Origin: Magnetococcales bacterium | GTDB taxonomy: Bacteria; Pseudomonadota; Magnetococcia; Magnetococcales; JADFYX01 | Assembly (NCBI GenBank): GCA_002753565.1 | Contig: PEAM01000001.1 | Location: 186,001 to 250,000, forward strand | Reading direction: 5' to 3' | Length of the DNA: 64,000 bases | Part shown: positions 47,072-55,250 of the stretch, piece after piece | How the letters are laid out: every line of letters starts with the position of its first letter | How positions within the stretch are numbered: the first letter of the stretch is position 1 | Position numbers and translations under genes: made by a program | Notes under the pieces: generated by a model | The model's database searches: none | What the model was told of the DNA's origin: nothing | What the model saw: the letters and a program-made list of their open reading frames with translations, nothing else

Positions 47072-47452
47072 TTAGGAAACGGGGTTGGATACAATTCCGG
47101 TCAGTCGGATGGTGCCGACAAATTGGGTGTGGTGAGGCCACACAGGGGTTAAATCCAGGGCTGGGGGTTGGTGATGGCGAAAACCGACATTCAGGGTCAC
47201 CTCCTCCCAGACCAGAGGGTAGATGGCACCCGCCTGGGCTGCCATCTCCAGCAAGGCTTCCGTCGTGGTGTGGCTCAACCAGGTGGTCTCTTTGCTTGCT
47301 GTCAGGGTGATGGGGGTTCCACCCCCCTGACGGTGAAAGGCCACCGGCGTGCCAGCCAAGGTCTGGACCACCGTCTGGGCCACCGGAGAGACCGCATAAC
47401 GATCAATCCACTGCAGGGAGTCGGGTAAAAGAAGCTCTCCGAGTTTTTTCAT
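47072..47452 (-). CDS. Small phage-module protein, unknown function
   Basis: The protein has 126 residues. No family recognised. It begins MKKLGELLLPDSLQWIDRYAVSPVAQTVVQTLAGTP and continues with strands (ITLTASKETTWLSHTTTEALLEMA; EEVTLNVGFRHH). It sits between the tail-terminator-like gene (27 bp) and the 46027 gene (13 bp), where head-tail joining or tail completion genes usually lie. That role is inference from position. Confidence 0.6.
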   Translation of the reverse strand: MKKLGELLLPDSLQWIDRYAVSPVAQTVVQTLAGTPVAFHRQGGGTPITLTASKETTWLSHTTTEALLEMAAQAGAIYPLVWEEVTLNVGFRHHQPPALDLTPVWPHHTQFVGTIRLTGIVSNPVS

Positions 47453-47478
47453 CTGATTTTCAATCTCCTAAATGGCTG

Positions 47479-47910
47479 CTAAAGGCCCCGTAAGATCAGA
47501 CGGGTGCTTACCCGCAACGGGTAGAATCCATAACCATTGTGATAGAGTGGCCCAGACACTTTTTTGAAGGTAAGAGGCCCATACTCTGCGCCGGGTTGCC
47601 AGCCGATCAGGGTTTCACAAAGTTGGATCAACAGCGGCCCGGACATTGCCCGCTCCTCCGAGCCGGAGACTGTCTCTCGACCGGTACGCACAACGGTAAT
47701 CAACAGCCACTGTTGGTCGATGGCCTGTTCCTGGCCAGCCCCTAAAAAGGGCTCCTGTCCGTCATACACCAGATAGAGTGCCGGAACCGGGCCGGGTTGA
47801 TCCTGCAGAGCCTTCTGGCTGCGAGCGGTGGTGATTAGCCTGAAGGCTCCCTGAAGGGTTTGCAGTCGGTCTAGCAGGAGCGACTCGGCAGAAAAAAAAT
47901 CATCCATCAT
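47479..47910 (-). CDS. DUF1834/gp37-like phage protein, possible tail terminator
   Basis: The protein has 143 residues. It reads LLLDRLQTLQGAFRLITTARSQKAL, then LYLVYDGQEPFLGAGQEQAIDQQWLLITVVR, then PLLIQLCETLIGWQPG and a final GFYPLRVSTRLIL, the alpha/beta order of small tail-terminator proteins such as Mu gp37/DUF1834. Tail terminators end tail-tube growth and join the head. The order after the DUF1320-like gene matches Mu-like phages, which supports this, but the family call is not certain. Confidence 0.6.
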   Translation of the reverse strand: MMDDFFSAESLLLDRLQTLQGAFRLITTARSQKALQDQPGPVPALYLVYDGQEPFLGAGQEQAIDQQWLLITVVRTGRETVSGSEERAMSGPLLIQLCETLIGWQPGAEYGPLTFKKVSGPLYHNGYGFYPLRVSTRLILRGL

Positions 47911-47916
47911 TTTCTC

Positions 47917-48435
47917 CTACCGGCTGATAAATTGGTTGAGGGTTGGGCGATCAAAAACCGGACTGCCGGCCTCAAAGTCGACCAAGCCAGCCCCAACCCC
48001 CCCTTGGGTTGTCAAAGAGCTGCCCAAATGGGCCTGACCACTGGCCAGATCTCGCAGCCAGCTCAGGGTCAGGGTGTAGCGCTGTTCAACCTCAGGCGGG
48101 ACGCCATCGTCATAAAGAAGTCGACGTGCCATGGCGCCACAAGCCCGTGGCAGGGGGCTGGACTGAACCATCTCTGGGGCAATGGGTAGGGAAAAACGGT
48201 GACCCAGATAGGATTCAATCAACTGGCTGGACTCCTCCAAAGCGATGGTCATCCGATTGAGGGCGGCATCGGCAGCGGTAGTCTCTTCCTCTGAAAAACC
48301 GCTCCGATCCTCCTCTGCCAGTGTCAGGCGAAGCAGCTGGGCCGAAACCAGAGCCAGATCGTCTGGGGTGGCAATTTGAGCCATCTCTTTGGCTCCGTAC
48401 CAGTCGAGGAGATGGTGTGGTGCGGCAAAGCTCAT
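47917..48435 (-). CDS. DUF1320 (Mu gp36-like) head-tail protein
   Basis: The protein has 172 residues from ATG 48435, which follows AAAGGAG; this start overlaps the preceding stop by four bases. It matches the Mu gp36/DUF1320 pattern: HHLLDWYGAKEMAQIATPDD, then AALNRMTIALEESSQLIESYLGHRFSLPI, then CGAMARRLLYDDGVPPEVEQRYTLTLSWLRDLASGQ. These proteins are head-completion or connector parts. It lies directly between the capsid-side genes and the tail terminator, as in Mu-like genomes. Confidence 0.8.
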   Translation of the reverse strand: MSFAAPHHLLDWYGAKEMAQIATPDDLALVSAQLLRLTLAEEDRSGFSEEETTAADAALNRMTIALEESSQLIESYLGHRFSLPIAPEMVQSSPLPRACGAMARRLLYDDGVPPEVEQRYTLTLSWLRDLASGQAHLGSSLTTQGGVGAGLVDFEAGSPVFDRPTLNQFISR

Positions 48436-48767
48436 GGGTTTTTCTCCTTTATCCATTGTGTCCAAAGCCGATTGCGTTCCGAGGCCGAGACCCTGCGCCC
48501 CATCAGGGTTGTCAGGGTCTCGGTGCGGGGTAGGCCGGTCCGGGTCCAGTGGTTGGGGTTGTTCGGTTCCAGTTGGTGCAGGAGCTTCCCCAGGGGGGCG
48601 TCTGGTGGGTTATGCCCAGTCCCCCCTTCCTCCTGTACGGGTGGCTCTCCCAGGGCGGCTACCCGCAGCAGAGCAGCCCCCTGGTCTGGTCCCATCTCAA
48701 CCACGGCACCGGGGGCAAACCGTTTGCCGTCGTGGTGCAGTGGGGTGAGTACGGTAAACCGTGCCAT
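48432..48767 (-). CDS. Small phage head-associated protein
   Basis: The protein has 111 residues. A short N-terminal part (ARFTVLTPLHHDGKRFAPGAVVEM) is followed by a Pro/Gly linker and a C-terminal helix-turn segment HWTRTGLPRTETLTTLMGRRVSASERNRLW. That C-terminal pattern is seen in small phage proteins encoded between capsid and DUF1320 genes. No enzymatic role is visible. It lies 5 bp after the capsid gene and overlaps the DUF1320-like gene by four bases. Confidence 0.7.
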   Translation of the reverse strand: MARFTVLTPLHHDGKRFAPGAVVEMGPDQGAALLRVAALGEPPVQEEGGTGHNPPDAPLGKLLHQLEPNNPNHWTRTGLPRTETLTTLMGRRVSASERNRLWTQWIKEKNP

Positions 48768-48772
48768 GGGTG

Positions 48773-49699
48773 TTAAGCCGGATTTTGGATCAGGTAGCCG
48801 GAGAGGATGCCCGTCAAAACAGGGATACGCTCGTAGGTGACCGGGAATATCCAGCTTTTGGCGTTATTTTCGTAGTAAGGCTTCTCCACCAGCGGATGGC
48901 CATCCATGGTATAGGTGTAACCAAAGGAGGGGTCCTCCATACCCGAGGGCGAGCTGGGAACATAGGCTAAAATGGCGTTGTTGCCCCAGATGTCGATATC
49001 GTTACCCTCATCGTCAAAGGCAACCGCCTTGCCGACCACCACCTGCTCCAGATCCAGCAAGGCGGCGAGCATGTCCGGGGTGACGGACTCTCGGCTGGTA
49101 TATTTGAACCGCTCGATGATGGTGGGGTGGTTTTTCAAGGCGTTGAAGGCTTGAGAGGAGAGGGCCAGGGTGTTGGGATTGATACCCACCGAGGTGCGGA
49201 CCGACTCTTTGCCCACATTGATGGCCTGGGTTGGGTCGGAGGCACCATCGCTCCACTGGTCGCTGCCGGAGAGGGCTACTTTGTGGTCACCATCATAGTT
49301 GTTGGTGTCGGTAGCCAGTTGAGCCTGTTCATACTCCAGGGTCAGGGAGAGGGCACGCAAGGTGTTGTTGATGGCACGACCACCCAGGTCGATTCCGGGA
49401 GCGTGGGCGGCATCTCGAAGATATTCACGGGGTATTTGACCCTCTAGGGAGTCCTGAACCAGGGCAAAACTTTTCCCCAGATGGCCAAACCGAATCCGTT
49501 TGGTGGCGGCACCGGGGGCACGGCGGGCTTGATAGAGCTTGAAGCTCTCTTTGCCAAACTCCAACACCTGACCACCGGAAACCGGTACCGATACCCGTGG
49601 AAACAGGGTGTGTCCAATATGTTCGGAGTGGCGATAACCTTGAGCAATTTCCGTGAGAACCGGATCGATGACCCGTACTTGACTGGCTGACATAGACAT
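48773..49699 (-). CDS. Phage major capsid protein
   Basis: The protein has 308 residues with the layout of a capsid protein: an N-terminal arm (ASQVRVIDPVLTEIAQGYRHSEHIGHTLFPRVSV), the extended GKESFKLYQARRAPGAATKRI strand, the spine helix with LRALSLTLEYEQAQLATDTNNY, and a peripheral domain ending RIPVLTGILSGYLIQNPA. The segment VVVGKAVAFDDEGNDIDIWGNNAILAYVP is typical of this coat family. It follows the decoration gene by 49 bp. It should self-assemble into a shell around the 50202 scaffold. Confidence 0.88.
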   Translation of the reverse strand: MSMSASQVRVIDPVLTEIAQGYRHSEHIGHTLFPRVSVPVSGGQVLEFGKESFKLYQARRAPGAATKRIRFGHLGKSFALVQDSLEGQIPREYLRDAAHAPGIDLGGRAINNTLRALSLTLEYEQAQLATDTNNYDGDHKVALSGSDQWSDGASDPTQAINVGKESVRTSVGINPNTLALSSQAFNALKNHPTIIERFKYTSRESVTPDMLAALLDLEQVVVGKAVAFDDEGNDIDIWGNNAILAYVPSSPSGMEDPSFGYTYTMDGHPLVEKPYYENNAKSWIFPVTYERIPVLTGILSGYLIQNPA

Positions 49700-49748
49700 G
49701 TTCCATTATCCTTATTCAAATAAAAAGTTGGTATTAAAAAGGGTTCTT

Positions 49749-50165
49749 TTAACGACGAAGCAGCACTTCAATCCTTTTTCCGGCGGAGGCCGCCCCCTGC
49801 AGGGCATCGGCAAAGACAAATTCCGGCAGGTCACCCCCCTCCAGAATGGCTCCGTCGGCAGCGGAGCTGCTGACCGCTACAGCACCGCTGGAAATCCCCA
49901 GGGTTGTGGCTGGAATCACCCGGCCCTGACTATCCGTCATCAAAGAGTCCCCTACAGCGATGCTGGCGCCAGACTCGATAATGGCGGTTCCGTGGGTAAT
50001 GACCGCAACCGAACCGCCATCGTCAGCCTGGCTGAGGGTGGCTCCGGCCACTTTTTGCCCTTGGCTGGTTGCCTGGGCACCGTCAAAACCGATGGCTCGA
50101 TGGCTGGATACGGTCCCGCTGGCTGTGAGGGTCAAGGTGAGTACAGAGATATTTTGTTGGCTCAT
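49749..50165 (-). CDS. Capsid decoration/cement protein (DUF2190-like)
   Basis: The protein has 138 residues, small, Ala/Gly/Ser-rich and beta-rich: LTLTASGTVSSHRAIGFDGAQATSQGQKVAGATLS, then SGASIAVGDSLMTDSQGRVIPAT and a final AGKRIEVLLRR. It matches DUF2190-type proteins that sit on capsids and are encoded between scaffold and capsid genes, as here. There is an AGGATCAGACC ribosome site before the start. Confidence 0.8.
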   Translation of the reverse strand: MSQQNISVLTLTLTASGTVSSHRAIGFDGAQATSQGQKVAGATLSQADDGGSVAVITHGTAIIESGASIAVGDSLMTDSQGRVIPATTLGISSGAVAVSSSAADGAILEGGDLPEFVFADALQGAASAGKRIEVLLRR

Positions 50166-50201
50166 GGTCTGATCCTTAAATGGTGAGGTAGATGGTTTGG
50201 C

Positions 50202-50717
50202 CTACTGACCCAGGGTCAGGGCGGCGGTGAGATAGTCGATGTCACGGGTTTTGGCATAGGCCAGAATTTTCTGGTGGGTGTTCAAGCCGTCCGGGTCCAC
50301 CTGGTATCCTCTTGGGGTGGTGTAATGGCTGGGTTGAGAGGTGGTGTGATCGGTCTGGGGGGTGGTTTCGGCAAAGGCAACCTGAACCGGGAGTCGGGCC
50401 ATGAAGGATTGCAAGTAGTTGACCGCTTCGGAGGTGACCTTTTCCCCCGCCGCACCCGCTTCAGAAAACTCAATGATGCCGGTCTCTTTCAGTTTATCCA
50501 TCAGGGCAAGCAGCCCCTCCCGGTCTCGGGGCAGAATGCGACCCTCTTTGATCAATTGATCAACAAACTGAATCAGGCTTCCCTTTCTGTTCTCCTGTTC
50601 TTTCAGGCCGACGGCCTCTTCCCGTCTGGTCAGTTTTTCTTCCCGCTCATCCAGCTCCTTTTGGCGTCTGGTTAGCTCCTCCTGGTTGGGTGGTGTGGGT
50701 TTTTGTGGTGTTTTCAT
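50202..50717 (-). CDS. Nested in-frame scaffold protein (internal start)
   Basis: Within the protease gene an ATG at 50717 is preceded on the minus strand by GAGGAGAACACC, a very strong ribosome site. Translation from there yields 171 residues, all scaffold: a Lys/Glu coiled coil then the C-terminal tail. Phages of the Mu and lambda kinds use exactly such nested scaffold starts. The strength of the internal site argues that this short form is the abundant one. Confidence 0.7.
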   Translation of the reverse strand: MKTPQKPTPPNQEELTRRQKELDEREEKLTRREEAVGLKEQENRKGSLIQFVDQLIKEGRILPRDREGLLALMDKLKETGIIEFSEAGAAGEKVTSEAVNYLQSFMARLPVQVAFAETTPQTDHTTSQPSHYTTPRGYQVDPDGLNTHQKILAYAKTRDIDYLTAALTLGQ

Positions 50718-51245
50718 GGTGTTCTCCTCTGTTGATGGGGTTTCAGAAAAATCGGCACGGCTGGGTTGTTGAGTGGTTAAAAGATCGACGGCCCCGCTGA
50801 AGGTGAGCACTCCGCTCTCTGCTTCGTTAAAGGAGACATCACCAAGCCCTTTGATGGCCGGAGGCTGAGCACCCAAAAAACCCACATGACGCAGATAGTA
50901 GGTGCCCGGAACCGGATTGTTGGCTGCGGTGGGAGTGTAGAAGCTGGCAGAGACCTTTTTGTAGCGTCCCGCCTGAACAATCTGGCGAAAAGCGGGGTCC
51001 ACCTGTTGCACGGAGGCTTGGAGAGTTGCGTTCTTTACCGAAAGCTTGGAGACCCATCCCCAGGCCGGTGCGTCATCCTGGGGATGGCCGATAACCAGCG
51101 GGGCTTCATGACGAGTCGGTTGGTAGGCAGAGGCTGTTTTGTCCAGCTCCACCTTGGTGATTGATACGGTCGTCCCACTGATATCCTGATGACGACCAGC
51201 CTGGAATATTGGAAAATTGGTTAATGTGTTCATGGGGGGGATCAT
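50202..51245 (-). CDS. Phage head maturation protease with scaffold domain (Mu I-like)
   Basis: The protein has 347 residues. Residues 1-150 match the Mu gpI-type protease: APLVIGHPQDDAPAWGWVSKL, then GRYKKVSASFYTP with the probable catalytic serine, then YYLRHVGFLGAQPPAIKGLG. Residues 180-347 are scaffold: a Lys/Glu coiled coil (QEELTRRQKELDEREEKLTRREE) and a hydrophobic tail. A ribosome site and ATG inside the frame at 50717 would make the scaffold alone, as with Mu I and Z. It is the first gene of the phage module on the minus strand. Confidence 0.85.
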   Translation of the reverse strand: MIPPMNTLTNFPIFQAGRHQDISGTTVSITKVELDKTASAYQPTRHEAPLVIGHPQDDAPAWGWVSKLSVKNATLQASVQQVDPAFRQIVQAGRYKKVSASFYTPTAANNPVPGTYYLRHVGFLGAQPPAIKGLGDVSFNEAESGVLTFSGAVDLLTTQQPSRADFSETPSTEENTMKTPQKPTPPNQEELTRRQKELDEREEKLTRREEAVGLKEQENRKGSLIQFVDQLIKEGRILPRDREGLLALMDKLKETGIIEFSEAGAAGEKVTSEAVNYLQSFMARLPVQVAFAETTPQTDHTTSQPSHYTTPRGYQVDPDGLNTHQKILAYAKTRDIDYLTAALTLGQ

Positions 51246-51538
51246 GGTTTCCCCGTCGGCTAAATAGAATGTGAAGTTATTCAGTTGCTGACATATCTGG
51301 AAGACACTTCCTTATGGGGAGAAACCTGGGGTTGGGTAATAAGGGTAGAATAAGCGAATAGTTGCTTGCTCGAATTTTCAACAGGGGCAAAGATTTTGCC
51401 GCGGGAAAAATTGAAGTGAGGGGGGTGTTGTGTTAAAATCTCGCGGTTTTATACGATCTCCAAATGTGATTATTTGTGATTGGCCGCGATTTTTGTGTTT
51501 TTAGTGTTGAAACAGCCATAATGGAAGCTATTTTTGCG
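51246..51538. other. Divergent region between the phage module and the 51539 regulator
   Basis: About 290 bases separate the phage protease start from the regulator start. On the plus strand a good sigma-70-like promoter is seen (next entry). On the minus strand TTGAAA-type -35 elements exist near 51381 but without a clear -10, so I could not identify the promoter of the phage module. No operator palindrome or repressor gene is visible. Confidence 0.4.
51411..51439 (+). promoter_or_regulatory. Sigma-70-like promoter for the REC-PAS-GGDEF-EAL gene
   Basis: TTGAAG (51411-51416), a 17-base spacer and TAAAAT (51434-51439) form a close match to the sigma-70 consensus. Transcription would start near 51446, before every candidate start codon of the regulator. 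Confidence 0.6.
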
Positions 51539-54193
51539 ATGAGATCGGCAAAAAACAAAAAAATGGAGCAGGAAAACCATTCTGAGAGTGACCTGCTCTT
51601 TGCAGAAGAGTCCCTTGACGACTCCCTGGCGGACCTGACTGTCGAAGAGCGTTGGAAGATTCTCATCATCGATGATGATAGAGATATCCATCACTTGACC
51701 CGGATGGTTCTTCGGGGCTTGAAGGTTGATGGGCGAGGCGTCTCCTTGATCAGTGGCTACTCTGGTGAAGATGCCTGCCGCCTCATGGCCGAAGATCCCA
51801 GCATAGCGGTGCTTCTACTCGATGTGGTGATGGAGACAGACCATGCCGGGCTGGAGGCGATCCAGACCATTCGCGATGAACTCCGCAACGGTTTTGTCCG
51901 TATTATCCTGCGTACCGGTCAGGCTGGTCAGGCTCCCGAGCTGGATGTCATCTCTCAGTACGATATCAACGACTATCGGGAAAAGACCGATCTAACCAGC
52001 CAGCAGCTCATCACCTCGGTCACCACCGCTCTGCGGGCCTTTCGTGATCTTCGAACCATCGAACATCTGGCCGGTCGCTTGAAGGGAGAGCGGGAGATTC
52101 TCAAAAAAGCCCAGCAGATTGCCCATATTGGCAACTGGGACTGGGATACCGTTTCCGACTCAATCACCATCTCCGATGAACTCTCACGCATTTTGGGTCT
52201 TTCCCCCGGTTTTTTTGGTGGTCGCATTCAAGACTATCTGGACCGGGTCCATCCCAATGACCAGGACAGGTTGGAGAAGACCATCCGCTCTGCCCTTCAG
52301 GGGCGTCGCTCCTTCGACCTGGAGTATCGGGTGCTGCGTCCTGATGGGTCAAAGCGGATTGTGCGGGCTTTGGGAGAGCCGTACTGTGAGGATGAGACCC
52401 ATCAAAAATGTCGGATGATCGGCACCGTACACGATATTACCGAACAGCGGGAGGCGGAGAGCAATCTGAAAATAGCCGCCTCGGTTTTTGGTGGTGCCAT
52501 GCAGGAGGTGGAGGCCCAGCTCAACCTGACGGCGCAGGTGTTTGAAAATGCGATTGAAGGGGTGATTATTACCGATGAAAAAGGGATCATCCAGACGGTC
52601 AACAGTGCCTTCCAGACCATTACCGGCTATTCGGAAAAAGAGGCTGTCGGCAACACCACCGATTTTTTACAATCCACCGATCAGAATGACCATTTAAACA
52701 AGCGCAAATGGGCAGCCCTCCATCAAGGCAACGTCTGGAAGGGTGAGGTCTGGAATCGGCGCAAAAATGGAGAAGCCTACTCCCAGTGGGAGACGGTCAC
52801 CGCCATCTGTGATCGGGCTGGGGTGGTTACCAACTACGTCTCTGTTTTTCATGACCTCTCCGACATTAAAGCTCGGGAGCAACTCCTCGAGTTTCGCATC
52901 CACCACGACACCTTGACCGATCTACCCAACCGGGGACTTTTTATCGATCGACTCAAGCAGTCGGTGATTACCGCCCAACGGACAAAGGGAAAGGTTCTGG
53001 TTCTTTTTCTGGGTCTGGACCACTTTAAAAAAATCAACAACAGTTTAGGTCACGGCAGTGGCGATCAACTTCTCAAAAGTGTTGCCCACCGATTTCGCGA
53101 TTTTATCCGCGAGGAGGATACCCTCTGTCGCCTGGGAGGGGACTCTTTTGGCTTTATTCTTCGAGAAATCGGCCATCTTAAAGATGCCTTGACGGTTGTG
53201 CAGAAGCTGACCGGGGTTCTTTCGGAGCCTTTTTACATCAAGGGACATGAGCTGCACATAACCGCCAGTTCCGGCATAACCCTCTACCCGGATGACGGTG
53301 AGGATACTGAATCCCTGATCAAATACGCCGATATGGCCTTGACCCGTGCCAAACTGGCCGGCAGGGATGGCTGTCAATTCTACACAGAGACCATGGGCCA
53401 GCAGGCCGACCGGCGGTTGACTCTGGAGAAAAATCTTCGGGTGGCGTTGGAAAAAGAGGAGTTTATTCTCCACTACCAGCCAAAACTCTCTTTTGGGTCT
53501 CATCAGGTGGTGGGGATGGAGGCGTTGGTGCGTTGGCAGCACCCGGAGACCGGCTTGATCTCTCCGGGAGAGTTTATCCCGGTGGCGGAAGAGACCGGCC
53601 TGATCATCCCCTTGGGAGATTGGATCTTACGTGCCGCCTGCCGACAGACAAAAATCTGGCTGGATGCCGGTTATACCCCTCTAAAAGTGGCGGTTAACCT
53701 CTCGGCTCGCCAATTTCGTCAGGTGGGTATCTTCGATCTGATCAAACAAATTCTAGAAGAGACGGGCCTGCCGGCGGAGATGTTGGAGTTGGAGATTACG
53801 GAAAGCATGGTGATGGATGATGTGGAGGGGGCCATTGCCACCCTGACCCAACTGCGTTCCCACGGGATCTCCATTGCGGTGGATGATTTTGGCACCGGAT
53901 ACTCCTCGCTGAGCTATTTAAAGCGGTTTCCCATCCACACCTTGAAAATTGATCAATCGTTTGTTCGAGATCTGAGTTCGGACTCCAAAGATGCCGCCAT
54001 CATCGAATCCATCATCTCCCTGGCCAACGGATTGGATCTGCGGGTGGTGGCCGAAGGGGTGGAAACCGGTGAGCAGTTGATCTTTCTGGAGGTGGAGGGG
54101 TGTAATGAGGTGCAGGGTTATCACTACAGCCGTCCTCTTCCAGCGGAGGCTTTTTTAACGTTTCTGGAGAAGAAAAAAAAGGATATTTGTTAA
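51539..54193 (+). CDS. Response regulator with two PAS domains, degenerate GGDEF and intact EAL
   Basis: The protein has about 884 residues from ATG 51539; ATG 51521 and ATG 51563 are also possible, and none has a strong ribosome site. The receiver has ILIIDDDRDIHHL, LLLDVVMETDHAGLEA and ILRTGQAGQAPE. Two PAS domains follow (GNWDWDTVSDSITISDELSR; AIEGVIITDEKGIIQTVN). The GGDEF motif reads GGDSF, lacking the catalytic Glu, so cyclase activity is doubtful. The EAL domain keeps EALVRW, ELEITESMVMDD, DDFGTGYSSLSYLKRF and VAEGVET, so c-di-GMP hydrolysis is likely. It is independent of the phage module and reads away from it. Confidence 0.9.
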   Translation: MRSAKNKKMEQENHSESDLLFAEESLDDSLADLTVEERWKILIIDDDRDIHHLTRMVLRGLKVDGRGVSLISGYSGEDACRLMAEDPSIAVLLLDVVMETDHAGLEAIQTIRDELRNGFVRIILRTGQAGQAPELDVISQYDINDYREKTDLTSQQLITSVTTALRAFRDLRTIEHLAGRLKGEREILKKAQQIAHIGNWDWDTVSDSITISDELSRILGLSPGFFGGRIQDYLDRVHPNDQDRLEKTIRSALQGRRSFDLEYRVLRPDGSKRIVRALGEPYCEDETHQKCRMIGTVHDITEQREAESNLKIAASVFGGAMQEVEAQLNLTAQVFENAIEGVIITDEKGIIQTVNSAFQTITGYSEKEAVGNTTDFLQSTDQNDHLNKRKWAALHQGNVWKGEVWNRRKNGEAYSQWETVTAICDRAGVVTNYVSVFHDLSDIKAREQLLEFRIHHDTLTDLPNRGLFIDRLKQSVITAQRTKGKVLVLFLGLDHFKKINNSLGHGSGDQLLKSVAHRFRDFIREEDTLCRLGGDSFGFILREIGHLKDALTVVQKLTGVLSEPFYIKGHELHITASSGITLYPDDGEDTESLIKYADMALTRAKLAGRDGCQFYTETMGQQADRRLTLEKNLRVALEKEEFILHYQPKLSFGSHQVVGMEALVRWQHPETGLISPGEFIPVAEETGLIIPLGDWILRAACRQTKIWLDAGYTPLKVAVNLSARQFRQVGIFDLIKQILEETGLPAEMLELEITESMVMDDVEGAIATLTQLRSHGISIAVDDFGTGYSSLSYLKRFPIHTLKIDQSFVRDLSSDSKDAAIIESIISLANGLDLRVVAEGVETGEQLIFLEVEGCNEVQGYHYSRPLPAEAFLTFLEKKKKDIC

Positions 54194-54307
54194 TCCATTA
54201 ACGGATCTTCCTGGAAAAAGAGGGGGGAGAGGTCGTATGATCGGAACCATTCATGGATTATGAAAAGTCAGACCTGGATGAATGACCTCTAGATTTTGAG
54301 CCCTATT

Positions 54308-55222
54308 ATGACTATTCGCACTGCTGTCCTCCCCGTTGCGGGTCTTGGAACCCGTTTTCTGCCCATCACCAAATCCCTGCCTAAAGAGATGCTGCCGGTT
54401 GTCGACGCCCCCTTAATTCAATATGTCGTGGAGGAGGCCTGGTCGGCTGGGATGGAGCAGGTGGTTTTGGTCTCCAGCCGGGGAAAAGCGATTCTGGAAG
54501 ACCATTTCGATACCAGCCCAGAGTTGGAGTCAGCTTTAGAGGCCAAGGGGGCCGAGGCGCTGTTGGCCACCCTGCGAGAGCTGACTCCTGCCGGTGTTGG
54601 AAGAATAGCCTCGGTAAGGCAGAGTGCCCCTCTGGGGTTGGGCCATGCGGTGTTGTGCGCACGGGCTGTGGTGGGGAATGAGCCCTTTGCCGTGTTGTTG
54701 CCGGACGATCTGATCTGGACAGAGGAGTCGACGCCAACCGTTCTTCGTCAGATGGTTGATGCGTTCCAGCACAAGGGTAGCTCGTTGGTGGCGGTGATGG
54801 AGGTGGACCCCTCTCAAACCGACAAATATGGGGTGATCGACCCGGTTGACAGGGAGATCAAGCCGGGGGAGCGGTTGATTCAGACCCAGGGGTTGGTTGA
54901 AAAACCCGAACCGGCTCAGGCCCCTTCCAACTTGGCTGTGATTGGTCGCTACATTCTAACCCCTGATGTGTTTGATCTGCTGGAGAACGGCAAGCGAGGG
55001 GCGGGAGGGGAGATCCAGTTGACCGATGCCATCTGTGCCCTGCTCCCCAGCCAGTCGGTCTATGGCTATCGATTTGAAGGTACCCGCTTTGACTGCGGGG
55101 ATAAAGTTGGCTATCAGATGGCCAACCTGGCACTCTCACTCCATCGTCCGGAGATGAGGGAGCGGTTGCTTCCGTTTTTGCAAGAGCAGTTGGCCCATTG
55201 GGGAGGGGTCGGCGGAGGCTGA
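54308..55222 (+). CDS. galU: UTP-glucose-1-phosphate uridylyltransferase GalU
   Basis: The protein has 304 residues from ATG 54308; an upstream TTG is less likely. The N-terminal nucleotide-binding loop reads VLPVAGLGTRFLPITKSLPKEMLPVVD, and later ALLPDDLIWTEE, KYGVIDPVDREIKPGERL and GRYILTPDVFDLLENG follow in the family order. It makes UDP-glucose from UTP and glucose-1-phosphate. The next two genes use or supply its chemistry (ugd, phosphomannomutase), so this is a sugar-nucleotide operon for envelope or exopolysaccharide. Confidence 0.95.
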   Translation: MTIRTAVLPVAGLGTRFLPITKSLPKEMLPVVDAPLIQYVVEEAWSAGMEQVVLVSSRGKAILEDHFDTSPELESALEAKGAEALLATLRELTPAGVGRIASVRQSAPLGLGHAVLCARAVVGNEPFAVLLPDDLIWTEESTPTVLRQMVDAFQHKGSSLVAVMEVDPSQTDKYGVIDPVDREIKPGERLIQTQGLVEKPEPAQAPSNLAVIGRYILTPDVFDLLENGKRGAGGEIQLTDAICALLPSQSVYGYRFEGTRFDCGDKVGYQMANLALSLHRPEMRERLLPFLQEQLAHWGGVGGG

Positions 55223-55250
55223 GTAACGCATATTTGTTTAGGAAAATATC

